Shown: positions 43,711-53,688, numbered from the stretch's first letter. The stretch: DNA of 64,000 nucleotides from JBGTGG01 sp964398945 (GCA_964398945.1 CAYNOT010000021.1:34969-98968); one strand, 5' to 3'. Notes: a model not told the origin generated them from the letters alone. Numbers and translations: made by a program.

Positions 43711-44348
43711 AAAACCTTTATTTGTTAAGTGGCCTTGGTGCCGATAAGCGGGTATTTGATGGAATTGATTTGTCAAAATTCAATGCCCATCACATTCGTT
43801 GGATCGAACCTCAAAATAATGAATCCATAGAGCAATATGCTTCCAGATTGATTGGACAAATCCCTTCTCACAAACCAATTTTAATCGGTTTATCCTTTGG
43901 TGGGATAATGGCGATTGAAATAGCGAAGTTGATTGAAACGGAAAAAATCATTCTTATTTCTTCAGCACAAATCCATGAGGATATCCCAGTTCTTTATCGT
44001 CTTATGGGGAGATTAGGAATCACTACTATTGTTCCAACGTCATTTTTTAAAAGTGTAAATTGGCTAACCTATTGGTTCTTTGGTGTTGAAAGCACGCATG
44101 AGAAAGCGTTACTGAAATCGATTTTAGAAGAGACCACTCCTGACTTTCTTGCATGGGCTATTCATGCAATTGTTAATTGGAAGCATAAAGCCCGCCTGAC
44201 AAATGTATACCATATACATGGTACAGCAGACCGAATTTTGCCTTTGAGAAAAGTAAACTACAGGATTCAGGATGGTGGGCATTTTATGATTCTAAATAAA
44301 CAAAAGGAGATTACTCAGCTATTGAATAGTTTATTGGAACCAAATTAA
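43707..44348 (+). CDS. Alpha/beta hydrolase
   Basis: 213 residues. It starts MKNLYLLSGLGADKRVFDG, the oxyanion-side motif. The nucleophile elbow is GLSFGGIMAIEIA (Ser about residue 74), the acid is in HIHGTADRILPL, and the catalytic His is in DGGHFMIL near the end. A short cap lies between. Cytoplasmic esterase or lipase-like; substrate unknown. Overlaps the preceding gene by four bases. Confidence 0.88.
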   Translation: MKNLYLLSGLGADKRVFDGIDLSKFNAHHIRWIEPQNNESIEQYASRLIGQIPSHKPILIGLSFGGIMAIEIAKLIETEKIILISSAQIHEDIPVLYRLMGRLGITTIVPTSFFKSVNWLTYWFFGVESTHEKALLKSILEETTPDFLAWAIHAIVNWKHKARLTNVYHIHGTADRILPLRKVNYRIQDGGHFMILNKQKEITQLLNSLLEPN

Positions 44349-44399
44349 ATTTACAGGGAAGTTATCGAACCTGATTCAATAAATACTTACCTTCAAAAT

Positions 44400-45719
44400 A
44401 TGAAACGTAGAAATTTTATTAAAAGAACAGGAGCTGCTGTGGCTTCAAGTATTGTAGCACCTGGAATATTGTATGGACATGGTTCATCTTTTTTTGCCAA
44501 TACTAAATTGGTTGTTGGGGTCATTGGCTGCAATGGAATGGGTTGGGCAAATACACTTTCTTTGTTAAAGATTCCAGAAGTATCCTTGGGTGCTATTTGT
44601 GATGTAGATGAAAATGTGGTTAGCAGGCGGGTCGAAGATTACGGAGTGATTAGAAAGAACAAGCCGGTTGTGTACAAGGACTATCGAAAGCTGTTGGAGA
44701 ACAAAGATATAGATGCCGTTGTAATCGGTACGCCCGATCATTGGCATTGCAAAATGATGGTGGATGCAGTGGCGGCAGGGAAACATGTGTATGTGGAAAA
44801 GCCAATTGCCAATTCGATTGCTGAGTGCAAGCTCATGGTGGCAGCGCAAGAGAAATACGGGAAGATCGTTCAGGCCGGACAATGGCAACGAAGTGGGCCT
44901 CATTATAAAAAAGCAATCGACATAGTTCGGTCGGGTGTATTGGGAAAAATCCGCGTAGTAAAGGTATGGGCCTATCAGGGATGGATGAAACCTGTTCCGG
45001 TTGTAGGGGATACGAATCCGCCAACAGGCGTTGATTATGATTTTTGGTTGGGCCCTGCACCGAAGCGGCCATTTAATGCGAATCGATTTCATTTTAATTT
45101 TCGATGGTTTTGGGATTATGCGGGTGGCCTCATGACCGATTGGGGCGTTCATGAAATTGATATTGCACTCCATGCTATGGGGGCAACCTCACCAATTTCA
45201 GTGATGGCATCAGGCGGGAAACTTGCCTATCCTGATGACGCTTCCGAAACCCCGGATACTTTGCAAACAATTTTTCAATACGAAAATTTTAATATGCTTT
45301 GGGAGCATGCAACCGGTATAGATCTTGGGCCTTACAAACGCGGGGAAGGTATCGCCTTTATTGGAAATAACGCCACACTTGTAGTGGATCGTGGAGGCTA
45401 TGAAGTTATGGTAGAACGTGGGGCAGTAGGTAAGATGGAAGAAATCGAAAAGTATCAGAAGCCTCCTGAATTGAATTATCTCGATTTGCATACCCAAAAT
45501 TTTGTTGATGCGATTGATAAGAATGATCAAAGCGCATTGAATACACCGATCCGGTCGGGCAGCATTGCTGCGATCAATGCTCAAATGGGCAACATCGCTT
45601 ATAAAACGGGGGCCAAAATATTTTGGGATGAAGCCAAACAAGGGTTTATAAACAATAATGAAGCGAACAAGTTGATCACGGCCCCGTATCACAACGGATG
45701 GAAACTGCCAACGGTGTAA
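44400..45719 (+). CDS. Exported Gfo/Idh/MocA-family oxidoreductase
   Basis: 439 residues. Twin-arginine signal MKRRNFIKRTGAAVASSIVA. The Rossmann domain has GVIGCNGMGWANTL, and the catalytic Lys lies in HVYVEKPIANS. The C-terminal dimerisation domain includes FRWFWDYAGGLMTDWGVHEID, typical of exported Bacteroidota members that oxidise or reduce sugars. The Tat signal implies export already loaded with NAD(P). The substrate is unknown; the nearby GH16 enzyme suggests carbohydrate use, but they are not in one operon. Confidence 0.93.
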   Translation: MKRRNFIKRTGAAVASSIVAPGILYGHGSSFFANTKLVVGVIGCNGMGWANTLSLLKIPEVSLGAICDVDENVVSRRVEDYGVIRKNKPVVYKDYRKLLENKDIDAVVIGTPDHWHCKMMVDAVAAGKHVYVEKPIANSIAECKLMVAAQEKYGKIVQAGQWQRSGPHYKKAIDIVRSGVLGKIRVVKVWAYQGWMKPVPVVGDTNPPTGVDYDFWLGPAPKRPFNANRFHFNFRWFWDYAGGLMTDWGVHEIDIALHAMGATSPISVMASGGKLAYPDDASETPDTLQTIFQYENFNMLWEHATGIDLGPYKRGEGIAFIGNNATLVVDRGGYEVMVERGAVGKMEEIEKYQKPPELNYLDLHTQNFVDAIDKNDQSALNTPIRSGSIAAINAQMGNIAYKTGAKIFWDEAKQGFINNNEANKLITAPYHNGWKLPTV

Positions 45720-45788
45720 CCCTCAGGCTACGTTTGTGTTATAATTGTTGTTGAGAAGCCTTCGTTATACTCAGCGGGAGTAATTTGT

Positions 45789-46616
45789 ATGAAGATTTTG
45801 AGGTATTTTTTTATTCTCATTTTTTGTATTTTTCTGACAATACTAACTCAGGTTGGTGGTATTTTTTATTTGCTCTCGTTAAGCACACATCGTTTTATCA
45901 ACCGTAACTCCACGGGATATAAAAGATTCGCACTGAAAATGCTTTCCTTCTCGGCACTTTACTTGATTGGCGTTTTTTTAGTGGTTCCTTTTTTGGCAAA
46001 ACCTTTAGGCCGTGTATCATTGCCACTGGTCGAGGAAAGGGGCATACAGCCCGGAACTATTATTACGGTTTTTCTTTGTAGGAATTATGTTCGGCCTGAA
46101 TTAAGAGAAGTAACCTACCGGGTTTCAGAAAAGATGCAAAAGCAATTTCCGGGAACAGTAATAAATTACCTGGATGCAAATTTTCCCTTTATTGATAAAT
46201 TTCCATTGTTGCCACACTTAAGTCATAACGATGGGAAAAAACTTGATTTATCTTTTGCTTATCGCGATACCAAAACAAAAACAATCACAAATGAATTGCC
46301 TTCTCTTATTGGCTATGGTGTTTGTGAAGAACCTAAACCACATGAGGACAATACCGCCAAAGTCTGTGCGCAAAAAGGCCACTGGCAGTATAGTTTTTTA
46401 AAGAAGATTATCCATCAAGGTTCGAAACATGAATTCTTGTTTGATGAAGAGCGAACCAGGGAGTTAGTTAAATTATTTTCCGCTGAGGGTTCTATCGGGA
46501 AAATATTTATTGAGCCTCATCTTAAATCCAGACTTGGATTAGCTAGTCCGAAAGTCCGATTTCATGGCTGTCAAGCTGTGCGACATGATGACCATATCCA
46601 TGTGCAATTGTTTTGA
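45789..46616 (+). CDS. Membrane-anchored protein resembling LAS-type peptidases
   Basis: 275 residues. Two N-terminal helices (about 5-30 and 50-72) precede a periplasmic domain. That domain contains HLSHNDGKKLDLSFAY (His-x7-Asp pattern) and, at the very end, RHDDHIHVQLF (HxH). These are the zinc-ligand motifs of LAS metallopeptidases such as MepA, in which a His, an Asp and a terminal His bind zinc. It may cleave peptidoglycan cross-bridges. I do not recognise an exact family, so this is motif-based inference. Confidence 0.7.
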   Translation: MKILRYFFILIFCIFLTILTQVGGIFYLLSLSTHRFINRNSTGYKRFALKMLSFSALYLIGVFLVVPFLAKPLGRVSLPLVEERGIQPGTIITVFLCRNYVRPELREVTYRVSEKMQKQFPGTVINYLDANFPFIDKFPLLPHLSHNDGKKLDLSFAYRDTKTKTITNELPSLIGYGVCEEPKPHEDNTAKVCAQKGHWQYSFLKKIIHQGSKHEFLFDEERTRELVKLFSAEGSIGKIFIEPHLKSRLGLASPKVRFHGCQAVRHDDHIHVQLF

Positions 46617-46642
46617 CATTTTAGTATTATACCACATACCCG

Positions 46643-46698
46643 CTACTGGATGCTGGATACTGGATGCTGGTTGCTAGATTCCAGTATCCAGTATCCAG
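46643..46698. repeat. Short heptanucleotide array
   Basis: Units CTGGATG and CTGGATA followed by the inverted ATCCAGTATCCAGTATCCAG, the same motif as 42986-43083. It sits between convergent genes and may act as a two-way terminator. Confidence 0.75.
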
Positions 46699-46712
46699 AA
46701 CGAGTGTGGACT

Positions 46713-49070
46713 TTATTCATTCTTTAAAGCTTTCACCGGGCTCATAAAAGCTGCTTTTAAAACCTGAATGCTGATCGTAAGCAATGTAATCAGCAGTATA
46801 GCACCTGCGGCTATGGCAACAAAAACCAACGGTATTTCAATCCGGTACGAAAACCCGGTCAGCCATTTGTCCATTCCCCACCAGGCCAGCGGTGAGGCAA
46901 TAGCGATACTAATTAAAATGAGTATGATAAACTCGGTGGAAAGCAGGATGGTAATGTTTTTGACAGAGGCACCAATGATTTTCCGGATGCTTATTTCTTT
47001 TGCTTTTCGTTCAGCATGGAAGGTGGTGAGCCCAAGCAATCCCAAGCAAGCAATAAAAATTGCAATGCCGGAAAAAGCCTGGAGAATGCTTGACAACCGT
47101 TGTTCGTTTTTGTAAAGCGTATCGAAGGCTTCATCCAGAAAGTAATATTCGAAGGGGACAGCGGTTTTATGCGTTTCGTATAGTTGCTTAATGGTGGCAA
47201 TGGATTCCTTTACGGAAGCCCCCTTTTGCAAACGCACGTACATGGTCCCATTGTATTTAAACACCGTGCTGTCTTCTTCTATATAGATCAGCATTCCTTT
47301 TATCTCATTCTTTAGTGAAGTGTAATTATAATCCTTCACCATACCTGTAATCACAGATTCCGTTCCGCCAATTGTTAGCTTCTGTCCTAAATCATTCTCA
47401 GTGATTTGCAAATCAATCAAAGCGGCTTCATTGATGATCAGGTCTCCCTGGCGAAGTGTGTCGGTGAGGTGTTGCATCCATGTGATTTCCATAGTGGAAA
47501 AATATTGTTTGTTCACGCTCATCAAATACATAAATATTTCTTCCTGCGTTTTCGGGGTTTTAATGAAGAAGCCACCAAACCCTTCCCGATAGAGGGCGTT
47601 TGTTGACGCGGCCACGCTCAGTACATTGGCTTGCGCGCTGAGTTGATTCATTAACGTAGTGGCATTTGCCCGCATATCACCGCTAATCGTAATGCCTACC
47701 ACATTCTCTTTGGTCAGTCCGATTTCACGGGTTTGCATGAAGTCCAATTGTTTCGCCACAACCATGCTGCCGATAATCAGTGCGACTGAAACCGTAAACT
47801 GAAACACTGTTAACGACTTACGTAACCATGCTGTTCCTGTTCCTCCGGCCAGCTTTCCTTTTAATACTTCTGCAGGTTTAAATTTGGAAAGGAACAATGC
47901 CGGGTAACTTCCGGCAAGCAGGATACATGCGAAAAACAAAAATGCAAGTATACCCATGTACAAAGGGCTTGTGATGAAGCTGCTGTCAATATCTTGTTGT
48001 AAGATGTGTGTTATGAATGTCGGTGCAAAAAATTCCACAAAAGCGATCGCCAGACTGAAACCTATAATCGTCATCAAGGCTGATTCAAAATAAAATTGTA
48101 TGGTGAGGGAATGGCGTTGTGCGCCAACAGTTTTCCGAATACCCACTTCTTTTGCGCGCGTGGTCCCTCTTGCCGTTGTTAAATTTATATAATTGATAAT
48201 CGCCAGGACCAGGATAAGCAATGCAATCGACAGGAAAATAATTACCGTTCTTGCATTTGTATCCTGTTGTGAGGTACCACCAAGGTGTAGCGATGTGATG
48301 GGATCCAGGAAGTAATTTTCATCGGCAGACTGGGCCACAAGGGAAGCAACCACCTGTTCTACATTTGCTTTGTCTGCATTGGGCGTAATTTGAAAGAATG
48401 TTTGGTATGCACCCAAACTTACCCGGTCATGCATAAATTGACTCCGCTCCTCGGCCATACTTTCCATACTATTGAATGCGCCAACAAAATCAAACTGAAA
48501 AGATGAGTTTGAAGGTGCTTGTTTTACGATCCCTACAACTTCAAAATCATATTCATTGTTGTAAGTAATCAATTGGCCGATGGGATCCGTATCGCCAAAA
48601 TATTTTTTTGCAATTGAGGGCGTAATAATAATAGTAAAAGGTCTTGCTAAGGATGTGGTTGAACCCTTCACAACTTCAAAAGAGAATACTGAAAAGAGCG
48701 AAGGATCGGCAAAATGAAACTGTTGTTCATAGAAGCGATGGTCTTTATCCGTTTGCATCATTACCTTGCCGGGATTTCGCATTCGCACATAATCAACCAC
48801 ATCCGGGCTTGCTTCTTTTACTTTTGGCCCGAACAGGGAGGACATGGCGGTGGCATTGATTGTGTTCTCACCCCATTTGATTACGCCAGAAACCCTGTAG
48901 ATTGAATTGGAATGGGTGTGGAATTTGTCGTAGCTGTACTCGTGGGAAACAAAAAGCAGGATGAGTGAACTGGCCGCAATCCCAATGGCCAATCCGGAAA
49001 TATTGAGAAGCGAATACACTTTATTTTTTAAGAGCGCACGACTGGCGATCTTGAAGTAATTGAAAAACAT
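46713..49070 (-). CDS. MacB/FtsX-type ABC transporter permease 1
   Basis: 785 residues. Plan: helix 1 (LLNISGLAIGIAASSLILLFV), periplasmic MacB-PCD domain, three helices, a second PCD, three final helices. The FtsX motif occurs twice (TRAKEVGIRKTVGAQR and RKAKEISIRKIIGAS), showing the duplicated eight-helix form common in Bacteroidota. Such permeases pair with a separate LolD/MacB ATPase, which is not in this window. Role: efflux or lipoprotein/peptide export. It is a paralogue of the next permease upstream. Confidence 0.92.
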   Translation of the reverse strand: MFFNYFKIASRALLKNKVYSLLNISGLAIGIAASSLILLFVSHEYSYDKFHTHSNSIYRVSGVIKWGENTINATAMSSLFGPKVKEASPDVVDYVRMRNPGKVMMQTDKDHRFYEQQFHFADPSLFSVFSFEVVKGSTTSLARPFTIIITPSIAKKYFGDTDPIGQLITYNNEYDFEVVGIVKQAPSNSSFQFDFVGAFNSMESMAEERSQFMHDRVSLGAYQTFFQITPNADKANVEQVVASLVAQSADENYFLDPITSLHLGGTSQQDTNARTVIIFLSIALLILVLAIINYINLTTARGTTRAKEVGIRKTVGAQRHSLTIQFYFESALMTIIGFSLAIAFVEFFAPTFITHILQQDIDSSFITSPLYMGILAFLFFACILLAGSYPALFLSKFKPAEVLKGKLAGGTGTAWLRKSLTVFQFTVSVALIIGSMVVAKQLDFMQTREIGLTKENVVGITISGDMRANATTLMNQLSAQANVLSVAASTNALYREGFGGFFIKTPKTQEEIFMYLMSVNKQYFSTMEITWMQHLTDTLRQGDLIINEAALIDLQITENDLGQKLTIGGTESVITGMVKDYNYTSLKNEIKGMLIYIEEDSTVFKYNGTMYVRLQKGASVKESIATIKQLYETHKTAVPFEYYFLDEAFDTLYKNEQRLSSILQAFSGIAIFIACLGLLGLTTFHAERKAKEISIRKIIGASVKNITILLSTEFIILILISIAIASPLAWWGMDKWLTGFSYRIEIPLVFVAIAAGAILLITLLTISIQVLKAAFMSPVKALKNE

Positions 49071-49234
49071 ATTGGTCTGGTTTAGATGATCAAAGCTATG
49101 ACCAATATCAAGCCAAACGTAAAGCCTTAATTCTTAATAGGATAAGAAGATTTGCAACTATCCTTTTGTTCGCTGCCGACCGATGGTGTTCGCTATCGGT
49201 CGTGCGCTGGTGATGTATCGTGTTACAGTTTCCA

Positions 49235-49267
49235 GGTTACAAGTTAGACACCATGTAACTTGTAACC
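49235..49267. terminator. Hairpin after permease 2
   Basis: Perfect 12-base arms GGTTACAAGTTA and TAACTTGTAACC with a nine-base loop. The T-run follows on the plus strand, whereas the ended gene (stop at 49308) reads on the minus strand, so it could block or terminate read-through in either direction. Confidence 0.55.
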
Positions 49268-49307
49268 TTTTATTTTTTTGATACGAACAACTAATAACCA
49301 ACACCAT

Positions 49308-51710
49308 TCATTCATTCGCAATACTATCCACCGGATTAGCGTGTGAGGCTTTTATGGATTGGTACGCCACGGTCAGCCATGCAATTAAGATTGAGAGCAC
49401 ACCGGCCACGATGAAAATCACCGGATTGATTTGTTCGCGGAGTGGGAATGTCTCCAGCCATTTGTTCATTCCTAAGAAGCTGATCGGGATCGAAATCACA
49501 AAAGCGACCGAGACTAAGGTTAGAAATCCTTTGATCTGTAAAAGCACTAATCCACCGGAGGAAGCGCCTAATACTTTTCGAATACCGATCTCTTTGAATT
49601 TTTGTTCTGCGGTGAACATGGCCAGTCCATATAACCCTAAACACGCCACCACCACCGCGATGATTGCGAAGAATGTGAACACTTTCATAAACCGATCTTC
49701 GGCTTTGTATTGCTGATCGTAATCTTCATCCAGAAAAAAATATTCAAACACCCGGTTCGGAAATACGGATGCAAATTTTTCTTTGATCGTATTTAGGCCA
49801 GTGGCAGGATCGGTACCAAGTTTTACAGATAAGTACGCAGCCGACCAATTTGTGTTCATAACAATAATAAAAGGTTCGATAGCAACATTGGCAGCCATGT
49901 AATGAAAATCCTTCACTACGCCAATAACATATCCGCGCCTGTTTTGCCACCGTAGTTGTTTTCCAATCGCTTCTTGTGGATCAGTCCATCCCAACCTGCG
50001 CATCCCTGATTCGTTGAGCACAAAAGCTTCTTCGGGATCGGAAGTAAAACGCTCATCAAATGATCTTCCAGCAATTACTTCGATTTCATACAAGGATTGA
50101 AAATCATTGTCTACTGTAAGGAAACGCATATCGCTCCAGATGGCATCATCATCCCATCCAATACGTACAACATTGTTTCCCGTTTCTTTTCCGGGAACGG
50201 AGTAGGAAACCGATGCCCCCTTTACTTCAGGAGTGCGCTTTAGTTCCTCCCGCAACAAAGAAAAATCGGTAAGGGCATTATTGGTTGAATGGGTGGGCAA
50301 CACAACAATCCTGTCTTTATCAAACCCCAGGTTGATTTCGCGTAAAAAAGCAAGGTGTTGAAATACGATGATCGTTCCGGAGATGAGTACAATGGAAATC
50401 GTGAATTGAAAAACCACAAGTGCTTTTCGCAATACATTTCCTTTTGAAGAGGAAGCAAAGGTTCCTTTTAATGTTTCAGTAGGTTTGAAGGCCGACAAAA
50501 ACAGCGAAGGATAACTTCCTGCAAGAAAGCCTACAAAAATGACCATGAACAAAATCGTGACCCAGATAAACGGATCACGGATCACTTCAATAGTGAGTGC
50601 CTTTCCGGTAATGTTGTTGAAATAGGGAAGGCAGACCAGTGTGAATACAATCGACAGGAGCGTTGCAACAACCGTCATCAAAATGGATTCACTCATAAAC
50701 TGACTGATCAATTGTACGCGGTGTGCTCCTGAAACTTTCCGGATGCCGATTTCCTTTGCACGCTTCGCTGAACGGGCAGTGGCCAGGTTCATGAAATTAA
50801 TACACGCGATTACTAAAATGAAAATACCTATGATACCAAAAATATAGACATACGATTTCCGTGAATTCGGTTCAAGTTCCGTTCGTAAATCAGACTCCAG
50901 GTGAATAGCAGGAAATTTTTGCAAGGCATACTCCTGTCGATAGCCCGAACCATCTTCCTGGTCGGGTATGTAATTTCGTGAAATGAATTTGATTTTATTT
51001 TCGAGTTGTTTGTAATCGGTATTAGGATTTAACTCCAGGTAGGTATAGAAGGAATAGTTCCACCAACTATCCAAATTATAGTCGAGCGACTTTATGGTTT
51101 CATAGGAAGTGATCAGGTCAAGTTTCAGGTGCGTATTGGCAGGATAGTTTTCAATCACGCCCGTAATTTTATAGTGCGTTGAATCCTGGGGCAAGTGTAA
51201 GGATTCCCCGAGTACATTTGTTTTGCCGAAAAACCTGGTAGCCGTCTTTTCGGTGATGACAAGGGTATACGGTTCAATGAGTGAGGTCTCCGGGTTTCCG
51301 ACTATAAACTTAAAAGTGAAAAGGTTAAAAAGATTGCTGTCGCAAGCGAAAACAGTTTCATAAAGATTCTCTTCTGTATCAGGTTTTTGAATAACGATAT
51401 TCGCCAACCTCCGAATCCGCACCATTTGGTTTACTTCCGGAAAATCTTTTGCAATCATTTCCCCGACAATCGGCCCAGCCGTGGCATACTGCTCAATACC
51501 GCCATCGTTGGGAAGATGATAAGCTGCTTGCAAGCGATAAAGGTGATTAGCCTTCTCGTGATTCAAATCGTATGTAAGCTCATCGTGTACGAAAAGAAAA
51601 ATCAACAAGGAAGAGGTGATCCCAATCGTTAGCCCAACAATGTTTAAGAAAGCATAGGCTTTTTGTTTCGAAAGTGAACGCAGCGCGATTTTGATGTAGT
51701 TTTTCAGCAT
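49308..51710 (-). CDS. MacB/FtsX-type ABC transporter permease 2
   Basis: 800 residues from ATG 51710 (MLKNYIKIALRSLSKQKAYAFLNIVGL), the family's conserved start. Eight helices and two MacB-PCD domains, with paired motifs AKRAKEIGIRKVSGAHR and QKFKEIGIRKVLGAS. Same architecture as permease 1, with about one-third identity by eye. It is downstream of the DUF4097 and sigma-factor genes on the same strand, so it may belong to that regulated envelope-stress set. No ATPase gene adjoins. Confidence 0.92.
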   Translation of the reverse strand: MLKNYIKIALRSLSKQKAYAFLNIVGLTIGITSSLLIFLFVHDELTYDLNHEKANHLYRLQAAYHLPNDGGIEQYATAGPIVGEMIAKDFPEVNQMVRIRRLANIVIQKPDTEENLYETVFACDSNLFNLFTFKFIVGNPETSLIEPYTLVITEKTATRFFGKTNVLGESLHLPQDSTHYKITGVIENYPANTHLKLDLITSYETIKSLDYNLDSWWNYSFYTYLELNPNTDYKQLENKIKFISRNYIPDQEDGSGYRQEYALQKFPAIHLESDLRTELEPNSRKSYVYIFGIIGIFILVIACINFMNLATARSAKRAKEIGIRKVSGAHRVQLISQFMSESILMTVVATLLSIVFTLVCLPYFNNITGKALTIEVIRDPFIWVTILFMVIFVGFLAGSYPSLFLSAFKPTETLKGTFASSSKGNVLRKALVVFQFTISIVLISGTIIVFQHLAFLREINLGFDKDRIVVLPTHSTNNALTDFSLLREELKRTPEVKGASVSYSVPGKETGNNVVRIGWDDDAIWSDMRFLTVDNDFQSLYEIEVIAGRSFDERFTSDPEEAFVLNESGMRRLGWTDPQEAIGKQLRWQNRRGYVIGVVKDFHYMAANVAIEPFIIVMNTNWSAAYLSVKLGTDPATGLNTIKEKFASVFPNRVFEYFFLDEDYDQQYKAEDRFMKVFTFFAIIAVVVACLGLYGLAMFTAEQKFKEIGIRKVLGASSGGLVLLQIKGFLTLVSVAFVISIPISFLGMNKWLETFPLREQINPVIFIVAGVLSILIAWLTVAYQSIKASHANPVDSIANE

Positions 51711-51786
51711 GGAGATAGAGGTTATCTGAAAGTAAGGAAACAGTACTAAAGTATACTTGAGGGAAGGTTTAAGGTTACACTTGGCA

Positions 51787-51886
51787 TTAGGTTTAGTTGT
51801 TGGGTATTGGGTGTTGGCACTACCTAACCCCAATATCCCAACAGCTACTATCTTATGTCTAGCATCTTGTGTCTAAAGTCTAGTGT
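51787..51886. repeat. Short-word repeat region with an imperfect hairpin
   Basis: TGTTGGGTATTGGGTGTTGG pairs imperfectly with TAACCCCAATATCCCAACA (51798-51843), followed by four TGTCTA/GTCTA words (51857-51886). It is built on the same principle as the heptamer arrays at 42986 and 46643 and sits after the DUF4097 stop. Confidence 0.5.
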
Positions 51887-52684
51887 CTATTTCCTCCTCA
51901 CCTTAATATCCCCATTATAATTTTTCATGGTAATTTCCGCACCGCCACCGTTGATATCCCCGCGTACCCATTCGTCAATCACCACTTTGTATGTGCCGGA
52001 TTTCGTTTCGGTCTTTTTCACGGGGCCACCTTTTATCAGGTTCACATCAAAGTCGCTAAGGATATCACCTTGTTGTGTTCTCATTTTTAGTGTTGCCTTC
52101 AAATCGGAAGGAAAAGTTAAATCGATATCACCATTGTAGGTGCTGTACGAAAGCGGAGTATTGGGCGTAAGCTTAATGTATTTTATTACAATGGCGCCAT
52201 TATACGTAGCGGCTACCACGGTTCCGGATATTTCGGTAGCGGTAATCTTCCCGTTGTAATTTTCAATTTCGAGTTCGCCCTGAATATTCGAAACGATAAT
52301 ATCCCCACCATTATAGCCTTCTAATTTTAAATCAATTCCCGAGGGTACCTCGATTTCCAAATCGATTTTTGTGTTCCAGGAATCTGAATTTACTTTTACA
52401 GCGTTACTGTTTTCAGAAACCTCCAGGTCAATCGTTCCGCTGCTGATGCGCTTGAGTCCATCCTTGGTTTCACCTTCCTTCTTTTTGCCTTCAGTGGCTG
52501 CGTATTTTACCAGGATGTCTTTTCTACCGGTTCCTTTTATGGTAATGCTTCCGCGATTGACATGCGCTTTTAGCGTTGCCCGTTTTGAAGGATCACTCAA
52601 CGGGACCGGGATTTCCCCGGTTGTTTGTGCCCATGTGCTGATGCTAATTGCCAATCCTATAAATGTGATGAATAACTTTTTCAT
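51887..52684 (-). CDS. DUF4097 beta-solenoid protein 2
   Basis: 265 residues with a signal peptide (MKKLFITFIGLAISISTWAQ). The body is a run of strand pairs each carrying a Gly-Asp-Asn-type turn (VNRGSITIKGTG, EGYNGGDIIVSNIQGELEIENYNGKITATEISG, YSTYNGDIDLTF), the repeat of the DUF4097 putative adhesin family. Periplasmic or surface location is expected. It lies 29 bases downstream of its paralogue in the sigma-factor gene set. Function unknown; possibly an envelope-stress effector. Confidence 0.88.
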   Translation of the reverse strand: MKKLFITFIGLAISISTWAQTTGEIPVPLSDPSKRATLKAHVNRGSITIKGTGRKDILVKYAATEGKKKEGETKDGLKRISSGTIDLEVSENSNAVKVNSDSWNTKIDLEIEVPSGIDLKLEGYNGGDIIVSNIQGELEIENYNGKITATEISGTVVAATYNGAIVIKYIKLTPNTPLSYSTYNGDIDLTFPSDLKATLKMRTQQGDILSDFDVNLIKGGPVKKTETKSGTYKVVIDEWVRGDINGGGAEITMKNYNGDIKVRRK

Positions 52685-52713
52685 ATATGTAGTAATTGAA
52701 TTCTTAAATTTTT

Positions 52714-53613
52714 TTAAATCTCTTTTAAATAAACATTTCCATTGAAGGTTTCGAAGTCGAGGAGTACGCCCCCGTTGCCGACCTTAAATCGATTTCCTTT
52801 AAGCTTATACTTCACACCTTTACCGGTTTCTTTTTTCTCCATCTGTACAGGCAATGCTTCAAGCTGATCGACATTGGTATATAGATCACCATTGTAACTT
52901 TTAAAATTTACACTCGCGGCCAATCCTTTTTTGAAGTTGGCGTTGATGTTGCCATTCAATGTATAATACCGGCAATCACTGCTGGGATTGGATACATAGT
53001 CAAGGTCCACATCACCATTGATGGTAGACGCATGTGTTTTGCCTGCAAGCTTGCTGAGTTTGATACCGCCATTGATGTTGTTGGCGTACACTGCTCCGGT
53101 TACATTCGTGATCGTTACGTCACCGTTGTTGATAGTAGAAACACGCACGGTAAGACCAGTCGGTACTTTCACTGTGAAATTCATACGGTAGTCATACTGA
53201 TTTTTGTGATCATCATCATCGCGGTTGTTGCAGTTGTCCCAATTGTAGCCCCAACCATTCCAGTCACCATGGTTTCCCTTGTTTTTTTCGGTACGGCCAA
53301 ATTGATTGCACAAACCATCGGTGTAAAGAATCAGTGTATCGGCCAGGTCTTTGATGCCGAGTTTGATTTCTGATTTCCCTTTCTCCAACCGTGCTTCGGT
53401 TTTGCCGATGATGGTTTTTTCAACCTCGACTAAAATTTTATCACCGGAGTAGCCTTCTACTTTGATGTCGCCATTGATGTTGGCGATCAGGAGCGCGTTG
53501 GCTGCTGATTTTTTTTCAAAGCTTAGCTCCTTGTTGATTTTTTCGGTGTGGCGCTGCGCCAAAGACACATGTCCGAGGGTTGCGCAAAATATGATGAGTA
53601 TTATTTTTTTCAT
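52714..53613 (-). CDS. DUF4097 beta-solenoid protein 1
   Basis: 299 residues from ATG 53613, which gives a signal peptide MKKIILIIFCATLGHVSLAQ; a longer frame begins inside repeat DNA and is less likely. Beta-solenoid turns: LLIANINGDIKVEGYSGDKI, STINNGDVTITNVTGAVYANNINGGIKL, ASTINGDVDLDY. A Trp/Asn/Asp-rich loop (NKGNHGDWNGWGYNWDNCNN) is inserted near residues 115-140. It is the first DUF4097 gene downstream of the sigma/HEAT pair and a paralogue of the next gene. Confidence 0.88.
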   Translation of the reverse strand: MKKIILIIFCATLGHVSLAQRHTEKINKELSFEKKSAANALLIANINGDIKVEGYSGDKILVEVEKTIIGKTEARLEKGKSEIKLGIKDLADTLILYTDGLCNQFGRTEKNKGNHGDWNGWGYNWDNCNNRDDDDHKNQYDYRMNFTVKVPTGLTVRVSTINNGDVTITNVTGAVYANNINGGIKLSKLAGKTHASTINGDVDLDYVSNPSSDCRYYTLNGNINANFKKGLAASVNFKSYNGDLYTNVDQLEALPVQMEKKETGKGVKYKLKGNRFKVGNGGVLLDFETFNGNVYLKEI

Positions 53614-53630
53614 TTTAGTTTTTTTAGTTG

Positions 53631-53668
53631 ACGTCATTCAGAGCGTTAGCGATGAATCTTTGAGATGT
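53631..53668. repeat. Half copy of the long hairpin repeat
   Basis: GACGTCATTCAGAGCG followed by TTAGCGATGAATC matches the 3' arm of the repeats at 21833 and 22020. The 5' arm is missing. Confidence 0.6.
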
Positions 53669-53688
53669 ATCACCCTTAAATATTGTCT

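Noticed and set aside
49150..49215. CCGACCGATGG / ATCGGTCG stretch as a further REP copy
   Set aside because: The arms and loop differ from the GCGGT/GGTG/TTGT pattern; only the CGGTCG word is shared.
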